Shown: positions 58,283 through 64,000 of the stretch, one piece after another
Layout: the number at the start of each line of letters is the position of its first letter
How positions within the stretch are numbered: position 1 is the stretch's first letter
From: Strix aluco
Taxonomy: Eukaryota; Chordata; Aves; Strigiformes; Strigidae
DNA: 64,000 nucleotides
Assembly (NCBI RefSeq): GCF_031877795.1
Contig: NC_133971.1
Span: 16,764,825-16,828,824, forward strand
Direction: 5' to 3'
Made by a program: the position numbers and the translations under genes
The notes under the pieces: model-generated
Databases searched by the model: none
Seen by the model: only the letters and a program-made list of their open reading frames with translations
Told to the model about the DNA's origin: nothing

Positions 58283-60880
58283 AATCACAGAATCACAGAA
58301 TCGTCTAGGTTGGAAAAGACCTTGAAGATCATCCAGTCCAACCATTGACCTAACACTGACAGTTCCCAACTACACCATATCCCTAAGCGCTAAGTCAACT
58401 TTACTCTTAAACACCTCCAGGGATGGGGACTCCACCACCTCCCTGGGCAGCCCATTCCAACGCCTAACTACCCGTTCTGTAAAGAAATGTTTCCTAATAT
58501 CCAGTCTAAACGTCCCCCGGCGCAACTTGAGGCCATTACCTCTTGTCCTGTCACATGTCACTTGGTTAAAGAGACTCATCCCCAGCTCTCTGCAACCTCC
58601 TTTCAGGTAGCTGTAGAGGGCAATGAGATCTCTCCTCAGCCTCCTATTCTCTAGACTAGACTAAACAACCCCGGTTCCCTCAGCCGCTCCTCGTATGACC
58701 TGTGCTCCAGGCCCTTCACCAGCTTCGTTGCCCTTCTTTGGACACACTCAAGTGTTTCAATGTCCTTTTTGTAGTGAGGGGCCCAAAACTGAACACAGTC
58801 ATCGAGGTGCGGCCTCACCAGTGCCGAGTACAGGGGCAAGATCACTTCCCTGTCCCTGCTGGCCACGCTATTTCTGATGCAAGCCAGGATGGCATTGGCC
58901 TTCTTGGCCACCTGGGCACACTGCTGGCTCATGTTCAGCTGGCTGTCAATCAACACCCCCAGGTCCCTCTCTGACTGGCAGCTCTCCAGCCACTCCTGTA
59001 GCGCTGCTGGGGGTTGTTGTGGCCCAAGTGCAGCACCCGGCATTTGGCCTTATTGAAACTCCTACAGTTGGCCTCAGCCCATCGCTCCAGCCTGTCCAGG
59101 TCTCTCTGCAGAGCCTCCCTACCCTCGAGCAGATCAACACTCCCACCCAACTTGGTGTCGTCTGCAAACTTACTGAGGGTGCACTCGATCCCGTCGTCTA
59201 GATCATCAATAAAGGTGTTAAACAGGAGTGGCCCCAAAACCGAGCCCTGGGGGACACCACTCGTGACCGGCCTCCAACTGGATTTAACTCTGTTCACCAC
59301 CACTCTTTGGGCCAGTTTTTTACCCAGCGAAGCGTGTGCCCATCCAAGCCGCGAGTAGTCAGTTTTGTCAGGAGAATGCTGTGGGAAACGGTGTCAAAGG
59401 CCTTACTGAAGTCAAGGTAGACAACATCCACAGCCTTTCCCTCATCCAATAAGCGGGTCACCCTGCTGTAGAAGGAGATCAGGTTTGTCAGGCAGGACCT
59501 GCCTTTCATAAACCCATGCTGACTAGGCCTGATCCCCTGGTTGTCCATTATATGACTTTTAATGGCACCCAAGATGACCTGCTCCATGACCTTCCCTGTC
59601 ACCGAGGTCAGACTGACAGGTCTATAGTTTCCTGGATCCTCCTTCCTGCCTTTCTTGTAGATGGGTGTCACATTTGCCACCCTCCAGTCCAATGGGACCT
59701 CCCCAGTCAGCCATGACTTCAGGTAAATCATGGACAGCGGTTTGGCGAGCACATCTGCCAACTCTTTCAGCACCCTTGGGTGTAACCCATCCGGTCCCAC
59801 AGACTTGTGTGCATCCAAGTGGTGTAGCAGGTCTCTGACCACCTCCTCTTCAACTGTGCTGACATCAGTCTGCTTCCCCTCCCCATCTCCCAGCTCATGA
59901 GGCTGGGTGTCCTCCAGGGAACAGCCAGTTCCACGGCTAAAGACTGAGGCAAAGTAGGTGTTGAGCACCTCAGCCTTTTCCTCATCCTTAGTTACCATGT
60001 TTCCCTCTGCATCCAATAAAGGAGGGAGATTTTCTCTAATCCTCCTCTTGCTGTTAACGAATTTATAGAAAGGTTTTTTGTTATCCTTAACAGCTGCAGC
60101 CAAGTTGAGCTCTAGCTGTGCTTTGGCTCTCCTAATGTTCTCCCTGCATAACTTCACTACATCTTTATAGTCTTCATGAGAGGCCTGGCCCCTCTTCCAA
60201 AGGCGATAGATTCTCCTTTTGTTCTTGAGATCCAGCCAAAGGTCCCTGTTTAGCCAGGCCGGTCTCCTTCCCCTCCTGCTTGTTTTTCGGCAGATGGGAA
60301 CAGCCTGCTCCTGTGCCTTTAAGACTTCTCTCTTGAAGTATGTCCAGCCTTCCTGGACTCCCATTTCCTTCAAGGCAACCTCCCAAGGGATTTTGTTAAC
60401 CAGTCTCTTGAACAGGTGGCAGTTGGCCCCCCGGAAGTCGAAGGTGGCAGTTTTACTATCTCCTCTCTTTGTTTCTTGAAGGATCAAAAATTCGATCATC
60501 TCATGATCACTGCACCCTAGACAGCCTCCAACCTTTACCTCCCCCACAAGCTCTTCCCTGTTCACAAGAAGCAGGTCCAGGAGGGCACCTTCCCTGGTCG
60601 GTTCACTCACCAGCTGCGTGAGGAAGTTATCCTCCATACATTCCAGGAACCTCCTGGATTGTTCCTTCTCCGCTGTGTTGTGATCCTGGCAGATATCCAG
60701 GAGGTTCAAGTCCCCCACAGGAACAACGGCAAGTAACTGCGAGATTTCTCCCAACTGTTTATAGAAAGCTTCATCCACCTCACTGCTTTGGTTGGGGGGT
60801 CTATAGCAGACTCCCACAGCAAGATCTGCTTTATTGGCCCTTAACCTGATTCACACACTCTCAACCCCGTTATCACTATA
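58283..60880 (-). mobile_element. CR1 LINE, 2.6 kb, 5'-truncated, with most of ORF2
   Basis: CR1 is a non-LTR retrotransposon whose ORF2 encodes endonuclease and reverse transcriptase. A 507-codon open frame (60817-59294) begins in the endonuclease C-terminal part (VCYRPPNQ, SDHEMIEF). It continues into the reverse transcriptase with GPDGLHPRVLKEL, NYRPVSL, GFMKGRSCLTNL and [13 protein letters not shown]. After a frameshift near 59300 the next frame holds [12 protein letters not shown] and the catalytic FADD box. A second frameshift near 59010 precedes the C-terminal frames. The element ends at 58283 in the CR1 terminal repeat. ORF1 and the endonuclease N-terminus are missing, so it is inactive. 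Confidence 0.96.
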
Positions 60881-61102
60881 CTTGATATACAATATACTTA
60901 TCAATATACTTGATATTAGACACTACGGCCCTGGAGTCCATGACTATGGCTTGTAATGCCAACAGCAACACAGAATGTTTCAACAGGTGAAAAACACCCG
61001 CTAGTTCAGCTCATCTCAATTGTTTAAGACAAGGCTTTTGGCTTGAGCATAGTAAAGAAAATCTAAACCAGAACTAACCTACAATGTCATCTGGCTTCTC
61101 AC
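60881..61102. other. Short AT-rich stretch with TATACTTGATA repeats
   Basis: Immediately beyond the CR1 truncation point there are several TATACTTGATAT-like repeats (about 60878-60920), then unique sequence. Confidence 0.45.
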
Positions 61103-61163
61103 CTATTTCTTTGTCACCCATTTGGATTTCTTCCTCTCCTTGGGAGTAAATATTGAGGTTTTC
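61103..61163 (-). CDS. Exon-like segment, unrecognised gene (downstream exon)
   Basis: On the minus strand this 61 bp segment is preceded by a pyrimidine-rich acceptor ending TTAATTAG and followed by the donor GTGAGA. In the one frame that joins openly to the exon at 62246-62209 it encodes ENLNIYSQGEEEIQMGDKEI. I do not recognise the family. Acidic composition, good splice sites and frame continuity across the roughly 1 kb intron favour a real exon, but two small exons are weak evidence. The local CR1 lies downstream. Confidence 0.4.
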
Positions 61164-62208
61164 CTAATTAAAAGAAACAAGAAAGATCAGTCACAAATGT
61201 GCAGAAAACCTAACATGGACATATTTGGTGCCTCTATAGTAACATTCTCAAGGCACTCCATATACACAAAAGATTAAATTAAAGTATAAGAGGAGAGAAT
61301 AGGAACATCATTCTGGCACCCAGGATTTCAGCACAAGAATTTCTGCTCTAAAATAGGGCTTAGGACATGTGATAGTTAAATACTTCTCCAGATACAAAAC
61401 CAAAGCATATTGATCATTCACAGGTTAATAATCCAAGAGTGTGGCAGAACCCCGGAGAAAGCAATTCCCAGCAGACAAAAAAAAAATCATACAGGCATTT
61501 CAGAGATGATATACAAAGTACTAGGGACAGTTCTGGTTTCATCAGAAAAAAATAAAAAAATAAAAAATGGAATTCAGATCTGAATAAAATACTCCGAAAG
61601 CAGGCCTTGAAGATGTTTAAAAAATGAAGTGCCTGTCATTCAAAAGGACAGCAAGAACTTAATTTAATAGAGCAAAAATAAGACAGAGAAAATATGATTG
61701 TTGTGTATCATTTTAACATCAGTTTCTCTAGGGACAAAGGAGTACTTAAGCTCCCAGGCAAGGCTGGCACAGGAACAGACATAGATGAAGCAGACATCAA
61801 TGAATTCATCTTTTAGTAAGATTTGAAGTGAAAAGCCAAGAACTAAACCAGCTGTTTGTAAACAGTGTCTATTAAAAAATCATAAGGCAATTCAGAAAGC
61901 GTAGCAGAAGACATGGATTTCAGCACATCAGTGCCACTTCATGGCTTCTCAAGAAGATATTCCCTCCACCCTTAGAGCGTATCTGTAGCATAACTATAAC
62001 AGTAAGATATTAAATTATAATTACAGAGCAAAACCAAGTGTTATTTTAGACTACACTACTCCTTGGAAGAAGTTATTTCAGCTAAATTAAAATTACAACT
62101 AGTTTCCCTATGTGAAATACACTGCTTATACAAAAATAGTAAGTTAAATTAAATTAGTATCCTACTAAGTCTATGTTGCAGGACACCTCACGGTTCTCTG
62201 TCACTCAC
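61164..62208. other. AT-rich sequence, probable intron
   Basis: No repeats or coding signal recognised. It lies between two exon-like segments of the same frame on the minus strand. Confidence 0.35.
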
Positions 62209-62246
62209 CGTCTCTCTTTCTTCCCCATATTTTTGCAAGACTCCTT
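62209..62246 (-). CDS. Exon-like segment, unrecognised gene (upstream exon)
   Basis: A 38 bp minus-strand segment with acceptor TTTGTGCTGCAG and donor GTGAGTGA. In the frame compatible with the exon at 61163-61103 it encodes GVLQKYGEERET. Nothing further upstream is visible, because the duplicated block (copy 3) begins at 62434. If this is a gene, the duplicated block may have landed in it or removed its 5' part. Confidence 0.4.
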
Positions 62247-63079
62247 CTGCAGCACAAAGATACAAAGTTGACATGCAAGAGCAAAGATAGGCAAGCACGA
62301 AAAAAAAACCCCCAACATTCAAAACAGTACACATAATGAGTATGACATTTTAATATGGTATGGACAAAGCAAGAGTCAGTGACAGGCAAGTTTTTAAGCA
62401 CTACTTAAAAAATTGGGTCTAACGTTTACACTTTCACTTCTTTCACACTTGAAGTAAAAATAAAGGGCTAAAATTCACTTTCCCTGGGGTAACCTGACAG
62501 ATAAACCCCACAGACACAACAGACCCTTACAGACAGCAAAACCCCACCAAGTTCAAGGTAAAAGGACAAGCACAGTCACACATCAGAACGTCTGAACAGC
62601 CCAAATTCTGACAACAAACCTTTTTTTTGAAACAAAATTCAGAACTATGAAAAAGTTTGGGTTTTTAAACCAAAGCTTCCACCCTCCCCGGTGATCCTGC
62701 CACCCCTCCAGGGAAATCGGCCCCAGCCCCTGCACTCACTCACTGCTAGGCCGGAGCCACCACCACTGGTGCTGGTGCTGGTGCTGCTGGTGCAGGTGCT
62801 GGTGCCACCTTCGCAGGAGAGAAAATCAGTCAGCCATCCAGAACAAAGCGAGTGTTTTAAAAGGAGGAATTCCCACTTGCTGGGTGAACCAAATCTCTGC
62901 ATGGAACATCCCTCAGTGGAGACCACAGAGAGCTGGAGGACCTCCTGCCTAGGCCGCCTCACTGCAGACCATAAGCCCTCGCAGACTGTCAGCAGGAAGT
63001 AGGCCCTGTGGGGGCCAGGGGGACCCCCGGGGGGGCTCCAGCACGTTGTCCCTCCACAGCACCTGCCCACACTCCTGCC

Positions 63080-63860
63080 TGTGCCGTGAGGGGGGGATTG
63101 GGGACCTGGGGGGATTCTTGGGGGGGTGTTACTGGGGTTCTGTGGGAGTTGTGGGGGTTATTGGAGTCCTGGGGGGTTATTTGGGTCCTAGAGGGAGTGT
63201 AATGCAGTCGTGGGGGGGTGGGGGTCCTGGAGGGGTTTGGGATGGTTATTGGGGTCCTCGCGGGGGGTCTTGAGGAAGATATTGGTGTCCAATGTGGGGG
63301 GATTTGTGACGTCCTGGAGGGGGTTCTGGGGGAGATATTGGGGTCCTGGGGGTGTCTTGAGGGAGGTATTGGTGTCTGGCGGAGGGTCTTGGTGCTTGGG
63401 GGGTGTTATTGGGGTCCTGTGGGAGTTGAGGGGGTTATTAGTGTCCGGGGGGGGGGGGGGGGGGGGTGTCTAATGGGCTCCTGCGGCTGGTTTCTGGGGG
63501 AGATATTGGGGTCCTGGGGGACAGTGATGGGGTGCAAGAAGGTCCAGTGGAGGCTACTGGGGTCCTGGGGGGGATCTTGTGGGGGATATTGTGGTCCTGG
63601 GGGGGTCTCTTGGGGGGTCTCCTGGGGCTTAGGGGAGTCCTGGGGGTGGGCTGGTAGGGTCCCGGGGAAATATTTCGGGTCTTGGGGGGTAAAATGGAGA
63701 ACTGGGGGGCAAATAGAATCTGTGGGGGCACTAATGAGGTTTGGGGGGGTGTTGGGGGGGGCTGAGGGTGTTTTGGAGGGACCTGGGAGTGACAAATGGG
63801 CTTTGGGTGGGTTGCAGGGGGGATTTGGGATTTCTGGGGTTCCCAGGGGTACCTGTTCCC
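63080..63860 (+). repeat. G-rich minisatellite, copy 3
   Basis: The same unit type as in copy 1, including an uninterrupted run of about 20 G at 63447-63466. Such a run is prone to assembly error. Confidence 0.9.
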
Positions 63861-63868
63861 CCCCCCAG

Positions 63869-64000
63869 CATGTGCTGCTGCCCCAGGGGTACCCCGAGAG
63901 CATCAGCCCGACTACCTCCAGTACCAGTGCTGGGACGCCGTCGTGGTGGGGGACAGCGCCTCCACCATCACCAGGGCCACCCTCACCTGGGTGCTGCGGG
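63869..64000 (+). pseudogene. RUSF1-like: RUSF1-like exon, copy 3, cut by window end
   Basis: Follows a good acceptor (CCCCCCCCAG at 63868) and starts VLLPQGYPESIS, as in RUSF1. A single base is missing near 63908 (AGCCCGAC where the frame needs AGCNCCGAC), so the frame breaks before DYLQYQCWD. The remainder, read in the corrected phase, encodes ASTITRATLTWVLRG. It shares with copy 2 the absence of about 20 residues after WDxV. It runs to the window edge at the expected donor. Confidence 0.65.

Larger units (their letters stand above)
62434..64000 (+). repeat. Duplicated block, copy 3 (direct, partial)
   Basis: Matches copy 1 from 12061 onward in the same orientation, starting abruptly at TCACTTCTTTCACACTTG. 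It carries the hexamer array (62763-62808), the G-rich minisatellite and, like copy 2, the RUSF1-like exon, where the window ends. The first 1.3 kb of copies 1 and 2 is absent. Confidence 0.9.

Noticed and set aside
1..64000. CRISPR arrays, bacterial operons, phage or toxin systems
   Set aside because: Nothing of the kind is present. Repeats are vertebrate retroelements and minisatellites, and genes have introns.

Overview
The window looks like a bird genome, possibly a songbird. Several CR1 LINE copies carry the typical avian 3' tail (short repeats of the ATTCTATG type). Many avian-style endogenous retrovirus (ERV) LTRs are present, and the genes have short vertebrate introns with GT-AG sites. 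GC-rich, minisatellite-loaded blocks (about 10.7-23.2 kb, 28.3-31.1 kb, 62.4-64.0 kb) alternate with AT-rich, transposon-rich blocks. Together with multi-copy gene relics, this suggests a microchromosome or another duplication-prone region; which one cannot be told from sequence alone.

Layout. 1-10.7 kb: no recognisable coding sequence; a decayed ERV 3' end with its LTR lies at 3.5-4.55 kb. 10.7-13.2 kb: copy 1 of a duplicated block ending in a G-rich minisatellite, followed by a 1.9 kb C-rich satellite (13.2-15.16 kb). 16.2-21.7 kb: the one convincing intact gene, a compact 15-exon Rho-GTPase-activating protein like ARHGAP20/TAGAP, with a GC-box promoter candidate and a polyadenylation signal. 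22.0-23.2 kb: G-rich minisatellites. 23.8-27.7 kb, minus strand: a truncated, intron-containing RBBP6-like copy with a premature stop and a CR1 fragment inside an exon. 28.3-31.1 kb: copy 2 of the duplicated block, inverted relative to copy 1, with a RUSF1-like exon. 31.1-43.3 kb: CR1, LTRs, an 0.8 kb homopyrimidine tract, a decayed retroviral RNase H, three nested LTRs and a decayed env. 43.3-58.3 kb: mostly featureless AT-rich sequence with four LTR-like or CR1 pieces and one isolated RBBP6-like DWNN exon (51.4 kb, plus strand). 58.3-60.9 kb: a long CR1 with most of its reverse transcriptase ORF. 61.1-62.25 kb: two exon-like segments on the minus strand from an unrecognised gene. 62.43-64.0 kb: copy 3 of the duplicated block, same orientation as copy 1, running off the window in a RUSF1-like exon.

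The genes do not form a pathway. The unifying theme is duplication: three copies of one block carrying damaged RUSF1-like exons, and at least two separate RBBP6-like pieces, amid dense retroelements. Exon boundaries were derived by hand from reading-frame continuity and GT-AG sites. Homology calls rest on remembered family sequences, not on a database search.
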